Below, piece after piece: positions 1 through 12,047 of a stretch of DNA of 64,000 nt. Origin of the DNA: Leptodontidium sp. MPI-SDFR-AT-0119. Taxonomy: Eukaryota; Ascomycota; Leotiomycetes; Helotiales; Leptodontidiaceae. Numbering within the stretch: the first letter of the stretch is position 1; the number at the start of each line of letters is the position of its first letter. The stretch is taken from contig JAHLEZ010000036.1 in the NCBI GenBank assembly GCA_020726505.1, forward strand, positions 310,001 to 374,000, written 5' to 3'. The notes under the pieces are model-generated. The model was not told the DNA's origin, ran no database searches, and saw nothing but the letters and a program-made list of their open reading frames with translations. A program made the translations under genes and the position numbers.

Positions 1-405
1 AATATATATTAAGTTGGTGCTGTGGGAGTGGCTATCGGGTTGTGAACTTGGCGTATTTACGGTTCGTGGAAGTGGAGTGCTGGGTCAGTTCACTTGTAGA
101 ATAGGGTTTAATGGCCGATATCCGTGTGTGAAAAGCTGGTGGAGAGAATATTGGATTGTGCGATGTGAGACTCTGGACGGATCAGCACAGGTGGTGGACT
201 GAAACATCGAGCTGAGACCACAATCATCACAGGAATCAGATGCGGCGACCGAAATCCATTTACATGTTCAACAATTTTGAAATGAAAGAAATGAAAGCCA
301 CGGGACATTTGAATTGATTTCCTAGTTGACATGAGCCAAGCATGTATCACCATCTAAGGACAGCTCGCTCAAATTCGGGTGTCGTACAGTACAAGATCAA
401 ACATC
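1..405. other. Left edge, no gene seen
   Basis: No open frame here has convincing protein character. The segment probably holds the 3' untranslated region of the minus-strand TFIIIC gene whose stop codon lies at 406-408. Confidence 0.5.
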
Positions 406-2842
406 TCAGTTCTCATCGTCTTCGTCGTCTTCCTCATTCTCATCTCCACCAACAGCTCCGCCAACCTGATGCTCAACCGCATCACTGAAGTAGTCTTCCT
501 CGTCGTCGTCGATGTCGCTGGCTAGGGCGTCTCGCTCTTCATCACTATCCATGCCCTCATCGTCGGATGCAATCATACCAGGACTCGAGCCAACCATTCT
601 GGGAGTGACTGGTTCATCGAGGTCTTCTAGTGCATCCTCCATTATCATGTCAGGGCTGGTTTCGTTATTGATATCGTCGGCTGCATCGTTTGTTACATCG
701 TCCCTGCTGCCATCCATTCCGCCTCCAAAGTCTCCTTCTCCTCTAGAACTTGCAACATCTGCTGTCCGGGCTGGCATTAAAGGAGCTTCTGCGTCGTCTT
801 CTGCAATGGTAGGTAGTTGGACAGCGTCGACTGGTGTATTTGCAGGCATTCCTTCGCCCGAAGCATCGACCATAGCCGCGCTGTCGAGGAGGTTTGCATC
901 TGCCGTTGCACCATTCTCTCCCGCATTCTCTGCTCCCTTCCCTTTCGGCTTCTTCTTCGTCCCTTGACCCCTCTTCACAACTCGCTTGGGGATGTCGGAA
1001 GCATCGCGGATCCGCTCTGTGCGAGCCTTGTAGCTCTTCTTGTTACGGACCCACCTCTGAATCGTCTTGGCCTCGGTGCCGCTTATTATACCCTTCTTTT
1101 GCATGTCGTCGAGCTCATCTTGCGAGAGACCGAGGTCGGGAAGTGGGACTGAGATGATCTTGCTGAGACGGTCTGGAACGATGTCAGGGATAGCGAGGGC
1201 GGCTTCGAATTCCGAGTCGGCCACTTCGCGTTTGGCTTTGAGGGCGATGAGTTTGGTCTTCATGATGCCTTTGAATTTGGCGATTGTGCCGTTGCAGTAC
1301 CAGCCATCGGTCAGGATCTCGCACTTGTCTCTGTACGGGGCATCTTCCATCAAATTGACAAGTAGTGGAACAGTGATGTCGCACACCTGCCAGATCTTGC
1401 CATCCAAGGTCAGCTTCTTGCCATCGAACACATGGGTGTCATCGTTGGTGTGCGTGATGCCATGCATCTTGGAGATGGTGAAGTTTTGCCGATTATCGCG
1501 CCAGGGTTCGCCTTCAAGTCTCTCGCTTTCCTCGTTGAATTGGAAGAAGAAGGTCTGGTATTGACGATATTTCCGATCTTTTCTCGGGTCGATGCCGAAC
1601 TTGATGAGTGCATCTCGCCATGGTCCGCCTTTGAATTGGTAGCCAACAAATGGAATCGCTTGCTTGAACTGGTAGATGCCAGGGACGTTGCCCACTCGGT
1701 TGAGCAGAGATCTTCTCGTCCATATTGGTCGTTCTTCCATAACCTGTTTTAAGGTGGCGATGAGTTCAAGTATGGCCTCGTCGGTGGGTTCGTCTCTATC
1801 TGGTTCGAAAGGTATGTCTTGAACATCGTGGCCGAGATACTGAACACCGCCCTTCTCTGGCTTCGAGTGATTGATAAGGATTCGTTCTCCGTTCTGATCC
1901 TGTTCTTGAGTGAGATGAACTGCCTGATGCCAGCCCCAGTTGAATGGTAATGCATGGCTTGACATGATTGGTGGGGGCACGATATCCTCATTTGGTTTCC
2001 AGCCTCTTCTTTCGTCCAGCTTGAATTCTCGTATTCGCTCAACTACGAAAGGTTAGTATGATGGAGTGGGTTGAAATTTGTGAGACATACTTTGGCCAGT
2101 GAAGATGGTACTGGTGAACTTGGGAATGAATTCCGATTTGCTTGTGGACTGGTGGAAATCCGACATTCCTGTAGTTGTTAGCAGGACTCTCATGGAACCA
2201 AGAAACTGCTTACCTCTGTACCGATGAGTTTGTCGAATTTCACCGACAGCCTCAACTGTATACTTGCCCACATTGTCCTTCATCTTTCTCAGGATTTGAG
2301 TAGGTTCATCCATTCTTGAGAACGAACTGAGAACAGTAGGCGGGGGACCTTGGGCATTTGGTGCTGGAATAGAGGTAGGCTGGGGAGCATTGCTGTCTTC
2401 GTATGGATCTTGTGAACCTCGCTTCCGCTTTCGTCCTGTCCTCTTGGGAACTGTGATCTTGAGGAGGATGTTGTTGGTTGGGGTGTTGTGTGACAGGATA
2501 GGAACACACATAGGATCATTTTGCCTCAGATAGAGCGGTATGCATTCTTCTGGATCAATCGAATTCAGGATCTGAAGATATTAGCGGTTGTCTACCTAGG
2601 TACCTAGATTGAGAAGGCTTGAGTCACGAGACTGGAATGCCCGTGACGGCTTGGATGACATGAGGGGGAAGGATGCTGGGAGAACTCACTCTTTTGAAAG
2701 GCTTGTTTCTGCCAAATGTGTTGACACCATTGTCCAGATTGTGTATGATCAGAGGATGCTCAACGGCGGTGATCTCAGTCGGGGCGATTTGGTAGATGGG
2801 TGCTTGCTTTGGCCGTGCTGGGCCTCTGTTCAGCCGGGGCAT
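406..2842 (-). CDS. TFC1: Transcription factor TFIIIC subunit Tfc1/GTF3C5 (tau95)
   Basis: This is a subunit of TFIIIC, which binds the A-box of tRNA genes and recruits TFIIIB for RNA polymerase III in the nucleus. I read four exons: 2690-2842, 2214-2571, 2091-2168 and 406-2042. Phase closes throughout and gives 741 aa. The start at 2842 gives MPRLNRGPARP, followed by an early conserved stretch (EHPLIIHNLDNG). The best signature is the winged-helix segment of exon 4 (RPIWTRRSLLNRV, then GPWRDALIKFGIDPRKDRKYRQYQ), as in the GTF3C5/Tfc1 family. The last ~180 residues are low-complexity and acidic (DDDEED, EEDDEDDEN), typical of fungal tau95 tails. The first intron carries a TACCTAGGTA palindrome. 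The gene is divergent from the PP2A subunit gene. Family assignment is strong; exon joins are by eye. Confidence 0.93.
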
Positions 2843-4123
2843 TTTTGATGAGTAGGTGGGGTGGTAGGTAGAGAGCGCAGATGTGGTTGCTTGAACTTGT
2901 TTCCGCTCAATGATAGTAGAAGATCTCTCCGATTACAACCATGCCTACTGCGCTTCGTGATATCTGCTTAACTGGATTCGAGTATTTAGCGCGTGGTTCT
3001 CAAATCCAATTCATCAAGTGAAGTGACCAATTAGCGAGGTCGACGCTAGCTGCCTTAATTTGGATCACTGATGCCTCACGTATTCAGGCATCAACTCTTA
3101 GCGCACGTTCGAGTGGGCTTGGCTTAGGGGCATCTCAGGTCGTGGAGGGGAAACAACCGATGCCCAGAGCCAGAGCCACAGCCAGAGAGAGGGAGAGAGC
3201 CAGCCCAGCCAGACAGACAATCCACCTCGAGGTCGCACTATTGAATCGTTGCTTTGAAGCTTCAGTGCCAGTCAGTCCCAATACCAGTCCCCGTCCCATT
3301 GATCCTCGCAATACTCGAGATCCTCCTCCTCCTCTACCTCTACCTCGCCCGGCCCGACAAGCTCGAGGTGCGCCGCACGCGTTATTTGCCTAGGTTGGTC
3401 TTCTCTCTGTCTCCTGAACCAACGTCAGTGAAGGAGTGGGAAGAGCCTATTCACCGCCCGGAGCCAGGACATTGCCGCCACAGATTCACGAGTGTGCATT
3501 GCAGCTGTCAGCGGAGGCGATTATTGAGAGGCGTTGGTGATTGTCTGGTGTGTGCAAATCATTCATGACATCTGCCGTGGTGATGGGACGGGGAATAGGG
3601 AATATTTTGGGCAATGCGCTGACCAGACCTCCCTCCATGCAGATCCCCTCCAAGCGCGAAACAACATCACCAGCTTCCTCCGATTCCAACGTCAAGTCAA
3701 CTACGGACGGCACACAAGTTACGACTTCCGAGTTCCGCATGGGCAAGCAAAGACAATACACTTCGATACTTGCAGCAGCTATCCATCCTGCAGATAGCCC
3801 TGTTCTTGAGCTCGAGGATTCAACGAACAAGGTCCCATATCCGATCCGCAAGCTCCATCAACCCGTGCAGTACCACACGATTGCTTGGGACTGCTAACAC
3901 TCACTGGAACGTGTTATCATCTCGGAGAAGGCGAACTTCTTGGTCAACACTTCAGTACTAAGTACGACGTAACCTCTTCACCATTGCGCAGAGCCTCACC
4001 AACTCCCCACCATCAAAGATCTAGGGTTATATCTGGTCTGCGGAATACCAGGCCATTCAAGTATTGGTTGTGAGAAAGGCACAAAAGAGCCAAAGGGGCC
4101 GAATTGCTTGACCCGTATTCAAG
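2843..4123. promoter_or_regulatory. Divergent promoter region between TFC1 and RTS1
   Basis: The two start codons face away from each other across about 1.28 kb. The sequence contains CAG/GAGA-rich simple stretches near 3160-3240 and CT-rich stretches near 3310-3360. Short open frames of 60-120 codons exist on both strands but overlap one another and show no recognisable domain, so I treat the region as promoters and 5' untranslated sequence. Confidence 0.6.
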
Positions 4124-6782
4124 ATGAAGGGCTTCAGGCAGAGGGTTGTGAGTCTCCCTGCGACCCAGTCAGGCACAGCGTTCCCTGCGACGCTCTGATA
4201 GAACCACTCATGACCAAATGCTAACCCATTCAGCATGAGCAGCTCTCGCGCGCAAAAGACCCCAACAAATCCTCTAAGTCCAAGAACAAGGAGTCAAAGG
4301 ATGGAACATCTTCACCTTCGCAAGCAGGCTCATCAAGAGAAGCAGCACAATCTCCGATCACCACCCCATCCTCCTCAACGACCGCCCTCAACGATCCAAG
4401 AAATAAGCCACTCCCCCCAAATGATGGTGGTGCTGCAAACTCCTTGAGTCCTGCTCCTCAGGCTGGGTTAGCCAACTCCTTAAACCCAGGTCATGTTGCA
4501 CCAGATCGTTTCAATGCTATGGGAGGAGGTTCACCAAGTGCTGGCGGACCTGGAACTCCAAGTCGACATGGTCTTCCCCCAAGTGTGATTATCAGCCCAA
4601 GTGCTCCAGTAAGTTTCCAAGAAGCATAACGTTGAGCGAATGCCGACCTAACTTTGCAGCACATTCCTCCTCCAGGTGCAGCCGAGACGATGCCACACGA
4701 TCTTGCCCCACCCAAAGCCGGCCAGAAGTCATTGATGTTTGATCGGTTACAGACGACTCCAAAGGACGTACCTGAAGGAATTAGAACTCCCAAGAGACAG
4801 CACTCGTCCAGATTCGACATATCCCCTCAACGTGAGCTCGAAAAGCTGCCTGGTTTCCATGAGGTACCCCCCAATCGCCGGCAGGATCTATTCATGCAGA
4901 AGATCGATCAATGCAATGTCATTTTCGATTTCAACGATGCAAGCGGAGACATGAAGTCGAAGGAGATCAAGAGATTGGCATTGCATGAGCTGTTGGACTA
5001 CGTGGCGAACAACCGACAAGTCATCACGGAGGCAATGTACCCAAGAGTAGTGGACATGTTCAGCAAGAACCTTTTCCGTCCAATTCCGCCCCCAATGAAC
5101 CCACAAGGAGAAGCATTCGATCCCGAGGAGGACGAGCCGGTTCTCGAGGTTGCCTGGCCCCATATCCAGGTCGTCTATGAGTTCTTCTTAAGATTCATTG
5201 AGAGTCAAGATTTCAACACAAACATTGCCAAAGCATACATTGACCATAGCTTTGTTTTGCAACTTCTTGAGCTATTCGATTCCGAGGACCCCCGCGAAAG
5301 AGATTTCTTGAAGACCACCCTGCACAGGATATATGGAAAATTCCTCAACCTGCGATCATATATTCGAAGATCGATCAACAATGTGTTTTTCCAATTCGTT
5401 TATGAGACGGAGAGATTCAACGGTATTGCCGAGTTGCTGGAAATCCTTGGATCTATAATCAACGGATTCGCTCTTCCTCTCAAGGAGGAGCACAAGCTGT
5501 TCTTGACAAGAGTACTACTTCCGCTTCACAAGGTCAAGAGTCTCAGCATGTACCATCCTCAGTTAGCATACTGCATTGTACAGTTCTTAGAGAAGGATGC
5601 AGCATTGACGGAAGAGGTACGTAGCCTGGATTGATTTTGGTATGCAAGCTAACAGGTATAGGTGGTTCTCGGTCTTCTCAGATATTGGCCAAAGGTCAAC
5701 AGCACGAAAGAGGTGATGTTCCTTAATGAGGTTGAAGATATCTTTGAAGTCATGGATCCAGCAGAGTTCGCCAAGGTTCAAGAACCCCTTTTTCACCAAC
5801 TCGCAAAATCCGTCGCCAGTCCCCACTTCCAAGTCGCCGAGCGTGCGCTGTACTTCTGGAACAACGAATACTTCTGCAATCTGGTTAGCGATAATGTTGA
5901 AATTATCCTCCCAATCATGTTTGCGCCTCTTTACGAGAACTCAAAGGGTCACTGGAACAGGTAAGTGTGCGATTCACAATTTCATGACATGCCTAACATC
6001 ATCAAGAACGATTCACGGTATGGTCTACAACGCAATGAAGCTGTTCATGGAGATCAACCCCCAGTTGTTCGATGACTGCTCCCACGATTATACTGAACAT
6101 CAAAACAACGCCGAGGCTCGCGAACAAGCCAGAGAGAACAAGTGGAAGGCACTGGGTGAGCAAGCCAAGCGTGGGAAAACCAACGGCACAACTAGACCAT
6201 CGGCAGTAAGCATATCCTCGTCAAGAAAGGGAAAGCCAGATGAGTTGGATCCAATCACCGAGGACAACCAGAAGAGATTGGACTCATTGAAGTTGCAAGA
6301 TGGAGAGAGGAGAGAACGAAGACCAACTCATGATCGACAGAACTCGGTAGGCTCCTCCAGAAGCCAGCGATGATTGTCCCTGTACTATGCCGCTCCATTC
6401 TGCGTGTTTTTGGCGCGCCCAACTGTGTGTGAAGTTTTGTCACGGATAGAGTGTTGGCTCGCGCATACCTACCTCCATTTTTCCCTTTTCATCAAATACC
6501 TATACAGCATCACCTCAACAACCAACTCCATCTTGTCTATCCCAGCGTGCGCACCCACCTGCTTGTCACTTATCACCTACCTGCCTGCAACATATGAAAA
6601 GCAAAAACATTTCAGACCGGTTTGATTGACAAAGATATCTCTCTCTTCAGAACAACACGATTTCGAAACCGTCGAGCAACGCGAGTCTCAAAAGCCGCAG
6701 CGGTTCGGGAAGCGGAGGTTCAACAGGTGCGGTTGTCGGATTGGACGTCATGACAGATGATCAGGCTAGTCATCTCTCTTGA
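4124..6782 (+). CDS. RTS1: PP2A regulatory subunit B' (B56 family, Rts1/Par1)
   Basis: The product is a B56 regulatory subunit that directs protein phosphatase 2A to substrates. Exons by eye: 4124-4147 (MKGFRQRV), 4234-4608, 4660-5616, 5662-5960, 6007-6346 and 6651-6782; phase closes and gives about 708 aa. The first ~150 residues are a Ser/Pro-rich disordered head ([14 protein letters not shown]). The B56 HEAT-like core follows, with typical segments such as [34 protein letters not shown] reduced here to its key words ETERFNGI and [12 protein letters not shown], and later [16 protein letters not shown] and [19 protein letters not shown]. If the last intron is retained, translation stops at 6371-6373 (ending SSRSQR) and the protein is about 673 aa; splicing adds a Ser-rich tail starting [15 protein letters not shown]. 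Core assignment is very secure; which C-terminus dominates is open. Confidence 0.93.
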
Positions 6783-8056
6783 TTGTCTTGGTTGGTATGA
6801 TTCTTTCTTTTTCGATAGGGAGGCGTTTGGGAAGGGAGGGAAGAGATTCGTTTTTGAAGGGATGCGAGATAAAAGTGTGGTCTGGTCTGGTTTGGTTTTG
6901 AGATGGCATGGATTGAGATGAGATGAGAGCTGCTGGGGATGGTCTGGGGGCGAGGTGGATGTGGATGTGGTATGAATGAATGGATGGCTGGTATGGATGG
7001 CGCAGGCAGACCCTGGACTTTCGATGAGCTTCTTCTTCTCCTTCCTCTTCGTCTCTCCCGTTTCATTCTCCATAAATGTGTGTGAGGGAGTTTTTATGTA
7101 TGACATACAAAGGCATACTGTTTTTTAACGATGCAACGGGTTTTCATTCGGATTTGTCTGAATGTGAATAAAGTGGCCTGCCGTATGAGTAAATCAAGCC
7201 GGCAACTGCCTGACGGAACGGAGACTTACTTATAACCTGTCCTCCGGTAATGGTTCGGGTAGTGTCAGTGATGGAGTGACGATGGCTGAAGTCAGTAAAT
7301 GAGAACGGACGAGGCAAGGTAGGAAGGGTATTGCAGAAAATCGCGCCACTCGCTCAATCGTTCAGTCCATCAATTTGTAACTCACTTCCTTGCTTCTGTT
7401 CTCCTCTCCTATCTACGGTACTGGTAGTGCCAATGTCAAAATGATGCGCATACACGAGCTACTTGATAATCTATAGGAATTTTGTATTTAATTAGACTTG
7501 TATCCCCCCCTCGTTGCTAAGATATGGGATTATGAGTGATATCCTATCACTTTATCCGCCCACTCTCAGTGTCTGTTCTTTTGCCGTTGCCCCCTTCCCC
7601 CCCACCCCATTATGATGATGCATGCATGTTTGACCAACACCCGAGCAGCGAGCCGAATCAAACAAACTCCAAAACGAAAGAAAAAATAAACCCACCCCTG
7701 TCCATCCGTTCAGTCCGTCCGAATTCTATTTTGCCAACCAATCTTGTCCATGAAATGAAATACTTCTAGTAAAGTCAGGCGTTCTGCCGCCGAGAAGAAA
7801 ATTTGCTGTCCCAGAAACCCAGACTGTCTTGTCCTCATACTAGATAGATCACCTTTTCTTTTTGGGGGAGTGAAGAAATCGCCATCTTGTATCATCTCAT
7901 CTCATCTCATACCATGCCTATCAACGCCATGAACCCCCCAAACGGGCAAGAGACAAAAGTAACCTTTGTAGGCCAAGAACTGAATCGGTATCATCGAGAG
8001 GAAAGCACACCACCACCGCCATCTTCGTGAAGTCATCACTCATCACGCCCCCTCCC
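6783..8056. other. Convergent 3' flank between RTS1 and the BCS1-like gene
   Basis: About 1.27 kb between two facing stop codons. It contains short homopurine/homopyrimidine stretches and several short open frames without protein character. I see no gene; the region probably holds two 3' untranslated regions. Confidence 0.55.
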
Positions 8057-9963
8057 TCACTGCACATTAACCAGCTTCGTACCCCTCTTCTTCTGCTCCA
8101 GCATACCTTGTACCCAGACCCTGACCTCCGCCAGGGACTTCCTCGGATCAGTCTTCCTCTTCAGTAAGAAGCCCTGGATCTCCGCAGGGCTGAACTGATC
8201 ATTCGGCACCTCTCTAGCGAACGCCTCGGCGATATCGCTGAGTTCGGTTTCGCTGATGGTTTCTTTCTCTTCTTTCTCTTTTGTGCCACTGGCTTTAAGG
8301 AGGCCGTTTGATGTGACTGCGTTGCCGGCGAGAGGGGGGTGGGGATTGACTGGTGTAGCGGGAGGTGTTGGGACAGAGAGAGGCGCGGAGGTGGAGGCGG
8401 AGAGCGAGGACGGTGGTGACGGGGATGGAGCGGATATGATGAGTTTCATGCGAGGGAGATCGTTGGTGTACATTCGTTCGAAGAGTTCTTTGATTTGAGT
8501 CTGCGTGGCATTACCGAATGCCACTTGGTGATCGACGCGGCCGGGGCGGATGAGTGCATCGTCGAGCTTCTCGGGGTGGTTGGTTGTCATTACTAGGACT
8601 CTGCCTTCGTGGGATGCGACGCCTGGATTGTGTTAGCTTGTCTTTTATGCAGGGATTGTGGAGACTTACCGTCAATAATGTTCAAGAGTCCAGAAAGAGA
8701 AATGCCCTTCTTCTTTTCCTCCTCAGATAACTGGTTCGCCTTCTTGAGAGCTTTTGTGAGGTTCGCCACATTCAAATCATTCTCGCCTGGATTTCCTGCT
8801 GCAGGTCCTCCGCTGTTCTCCTCTTCGGACGGTTCTCGGATGAGACCTGCGGTATCGATGTCTTCTAAGAGGACGATGCAGCGAGCTGGTAGATTGGTGA
8901 ATAGCATACCGAGCTCCTCTTCGGTCAAGGTAGGTTCGAGAAGTGAGACAACATGGATATCAAGTCCGAAAACACCAGCCAGCGCAAAGGTAAGAGACGT
9001 TTTGCCAGTTCCAGGAGGTCCATAGAAAAGGTAGCCACGTCTATACGGAATTCCTCTATTAGCGTACCAACGCGCGGTAGCTGGACTCAAGTATTCGTTG
9101 ATGTCAGATAGAACGTCCAGTTTCCGTTCCTCATCCAACACAACCGTCTTCATGGGTCGACAAGGTCGCTCAGCAATCTTGACCCAACTTCCTCGACCTC
9201 CAAATCGGCGCATATCCTTCGGAGCGGGACGCTTGATGACTGTCTTGGCATTGTGTCCCAGATGGTAGTGGGCTTTTGCATGCTGGATCAATTTCTTGAT
9301 CGGTTCAGTGGATCGACCAAAACACGATAAGGTCAACAGTTCCTTGTCCTTGAACGCGGTAGCTCCGCCCCCCATCTCATCGAACATCGAAACTTCTTTC
9401 CGTCGCAGTTGGAAGTATGTTCCCTTGTGCCAGAAGTTGTGAGATCCGATGGCTGGAGTGAATCTTGGTTGTGATTTGGCTTCCTGGTTGGAGAAATTAA
9501 GCCACTTGATATTCCCCTGTGCATCCCGAGTATTCTCTTCTTTCTCGGTATCTTCGCTATCAAGTTCCCAGGCGCTCTTTGAAGGTGTCTCGGCCATGAG
9601 TCGACGTGAAGAGTTGATTTTGTATTGGTGTGCGAGAAAAGCTATCAGATGGCTGTGGATCTCATCGGTACTGCTCACGGTGATCTCGGACATGTAGTTG
9701 TTGCTGATAAGAGAGTTTAAGATAGCCCATACCGAACGAAAGATCCTCGCACCGAGGAAGAGGGCGAGTCCAAGAGATACCAAGACCGTGACATCGAAAC
9801 CGAAGGAGTAGAGGAGGAATTTGTGTATAGGACCATAACCTGGTACAAGGGTTTCCAGGAGGGTAGTTGGTGAAAAGGCGGCGACTGGATCTCCAGTGGA
9901 ATTTCCATCGGTTCGAGGGAATGCAGAGTCCAATATTGTATTCAGGGGGGATTTCTGCCTCAT
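8057..9963 (-). CDS. BCS1-like AAA ATPase (mitochondrial chaperone family paralogue)
   Basis: Two exons, 8670-9963 and 8057-8622, flank a 47-nt intron; phase closes and gives 619 aa. The N-terminus has one hydrophobic segment (about residues 57-72, VTVLVSLGLALFLGAR) and the BCS1 N-terminal domain. The AAA module shows Walker A GPPGTGKT (315-322), Walker B IVLLEDID (363-370) and, in exon 2, the sensor/arginine region MTTNHPEKLDDALIRPGRVD. BCS1 proper inserts the Rieske protein into complex III. This protein is longer, with a charged insert after Walker B (EPSEEENSGGPAAG) and a Ser/Pro-rich insert in the C-terminal part (about SAPSPSPPSSLSAS), so it is more likely one of the fungal BCS1-like paralogues, whose substrates are unknown. 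Membrane anchoring is supported; mitochondrial location is inferred from the family. Confidence 0.9.
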
Positions 9964-10824
9964 GATTCCGACCTATCAGGGTAACGTGGTTTGTTGTACG
10001 TGCAGCCAAGCTCGAGTCGTTTGCAAGATGATGACTTCTGCCTTGGGACGACCACCAAATACTTTTTCGATGAAGATGAAAAGTTGGAAAATTCACTCCC
10101 CCAGGAGAGCAAAGCAGGATAGGTTCGGCGAAGCGGGATTCTGAAGAGACGGTAAGGGAAATTTTATTCTCTTTCAAAAAAGTGTTGGCGGTACAGCATT
10201 GATGCAGGGTTGGTTTTATATGCAAGAAGTTGCCACCGACGAATTAAAGAAGAGGAGAGTTGAGATGTTGAACCAATCCTCTTTGAGGTACCACGACTTC
10301 GATGCAATGCAATGATGGTGACTCAATCAAAGCTACTGTAGAACCACTGGTAGAGCTAGAGACGGTGACAGAAGCGCTGCAGGTGCAGATGAGGACGAGA
10401 TGCGGATGAAGAGAAGAGAAAGAGACGATAGGAGAGCAGAGCAGAAGACAAGACAAGAGAAAGAATTGCAAGGGCAGACGAAGTTAGACGATCTGCCTCC
10501 TCTAGGCTGCTATTGGGCTTTGGCTGCTGACTGACATCAAGCTGTAAGGCACCAGCCCGGTGAAGGCTACTGCAAGACATGAGTAGATGGGGAAGACTCA
10601 GGACTTCGCAGTTGCCACCCACCACCGCTAATGAGGTAAGGCGGAAGCGAAGGCTCTTGAGGCAGGGCAGGCAACGAACAGCCGCGTCAGAGGGGAGGAG
10701 GTATTGAAGTATTGAAGTGCTGACCGAAGCTGAAAGCGACAAGGCAGACGAAGTACGATACGAAACATATTACATGTTTACTTCCGGGAAGAAAAGGAAG
10801 AGGGTGTGGTGTTGACAGACTCCG

Positions 10825-10849
10825 TATTGTATTGTATTGTATTGTATTG
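10825..10849. repeat. TATTG pentanucleotide microsatellite, 5 copies
   Basis: Five perfect tandem copies of TATTG lie in the divergent promoter region. Confidence 0.95.
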
Positions 10850-11124
10850 GCTCCCCACAAGCGACTGCCAAGACATATAATAATATTAACAGCCCTGAAT
10901 GGAATCTCCCGCGAGGCTTTTGCAACAAAACAAGATCAATATTGACAACTACGTTCGCTTATGAATGTTTATACGAAAACCTGCCCTTACTACAACAAAA
11001 ACTACCTACCTAGGTAATTTTACAATTATCAAGCAAATATATCATTCAAAAGTCCAACTCTACATTTCCCCCCTGCTTCCTCACCTTACCTAGGTACTTA
11101 CTAGGTACCTACCTACTTGTAGTA

Positions 11125-11148
11125 CCAACACCAACACCAACACCAACA
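11125..11148. repeat. CCAACA hexanucleotide repeat, 4 copies
   Basis: Four perfect tandem copies of CCAACA lie just after the TACCTAGGTA-rich stretch. Confidence 0.9.
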
Positions 11149-12047
11149 CTATTACGCTGTGCCACCCACCCCACCCCACCTCCCGGAAGTCGGAGTGCTC
11201 GCTCAGCCCTGCAGCCACCAGAGAGCAGCCTTGTCTCTTACTGTACGAAGTACATATGACGACTCATATGTGGCACCAGAACAACTCCAACCAAGCACAC
11301 CACACCCGCAGAACAGCACAGCACAGCACAGGACAGCAGCAGAACACGACAGCAGCCCTCGAAAAGTGCTCTCCATACAATCGACCCTTTCGACAAACAC
11401 TGCAGCCACCATCATCACCATCGCCAGCATCGCATCGCATTGCATAAGTCTACATCAAGTCGGAATCTTATCAGCAACACACTGCAGCTGTCGCCGAACG
11501 GACGAGCCCCCCCAAGCCAATCCAAGGCAGATCTCAACCTCCATCTCCGAACCCTCTCCCCCCTCTGTCTCCCTCCCCCAACGCAACGTTCCTCGTCTCT
11601 CCGAGTACGCAGCCCAATACAAAGCACAGCATACCAATCCCAGCTCTACCACACGCCGGCCAGCGACAGCTCACCACGAGGCAAAACGAGGCGTCCCCGG
11701 CCCGAATACCTGGTCCATATACGAACACAACCAGGAAGCCATTCAGAAAGGTGTGGTACAAGTTTCTCCACAGACGCCCACGTCCCACGACATCTACACC
11801 ATACCTCCAAGAACGGAGAGTCTGCGAACGATCGTGATCCTTCCAGGAGTTGGGACGAAGACGTTGCCAGTGCCGCGAGTTGTGCGACAGAGGGATTGAA
11901 GAGAACCAGCGCAAGAGGGATAGATTGGTATTGGAGAATTAGGTAGCTATCGGAAGATCTGTTTTGCGATAGCAAGGCAAGGCAAAGCAAAGGGTTGGAC
12001 AAATCCGGCTCGCAGGAACTATCTAAACACCGGGTACATTCGCAAAT

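Larger units (their letters stand above)
9964..12047. promoter_or_regulatory. Divergent promoter region between BCS1-like gene and TLG1
   Basis: About 2.1 kb between diverging starts. It contains a TATTG pentanucleotide array, a CCAACA hexanucleotide array and two exact TACCTAGGTA palindromes (11007-11016 and 11087-11096). A 246-codon open frame at 11159-11899 ends 149 bp before the TLG1 start; its Ser/Thr/Pro/His-rich composition looks like translated CA-rich leader sequence rather than a protein. Confidence 0.55.

Noticed and set aside
512..1564. Several plus-strand frames of 87-165 codons
   Set aside because: They are antisense shadows of the TFC1 coding exon, with Ser-rich translations mirroring its acidic codons.
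11159..11899. 246-codon open frame upstream of TLG1
   Set aside because: Composition follows CA-rich and simple-sequence DNA, there is no domain, and the other frames are similarly open. It is better explained as leader or promoter sequence.
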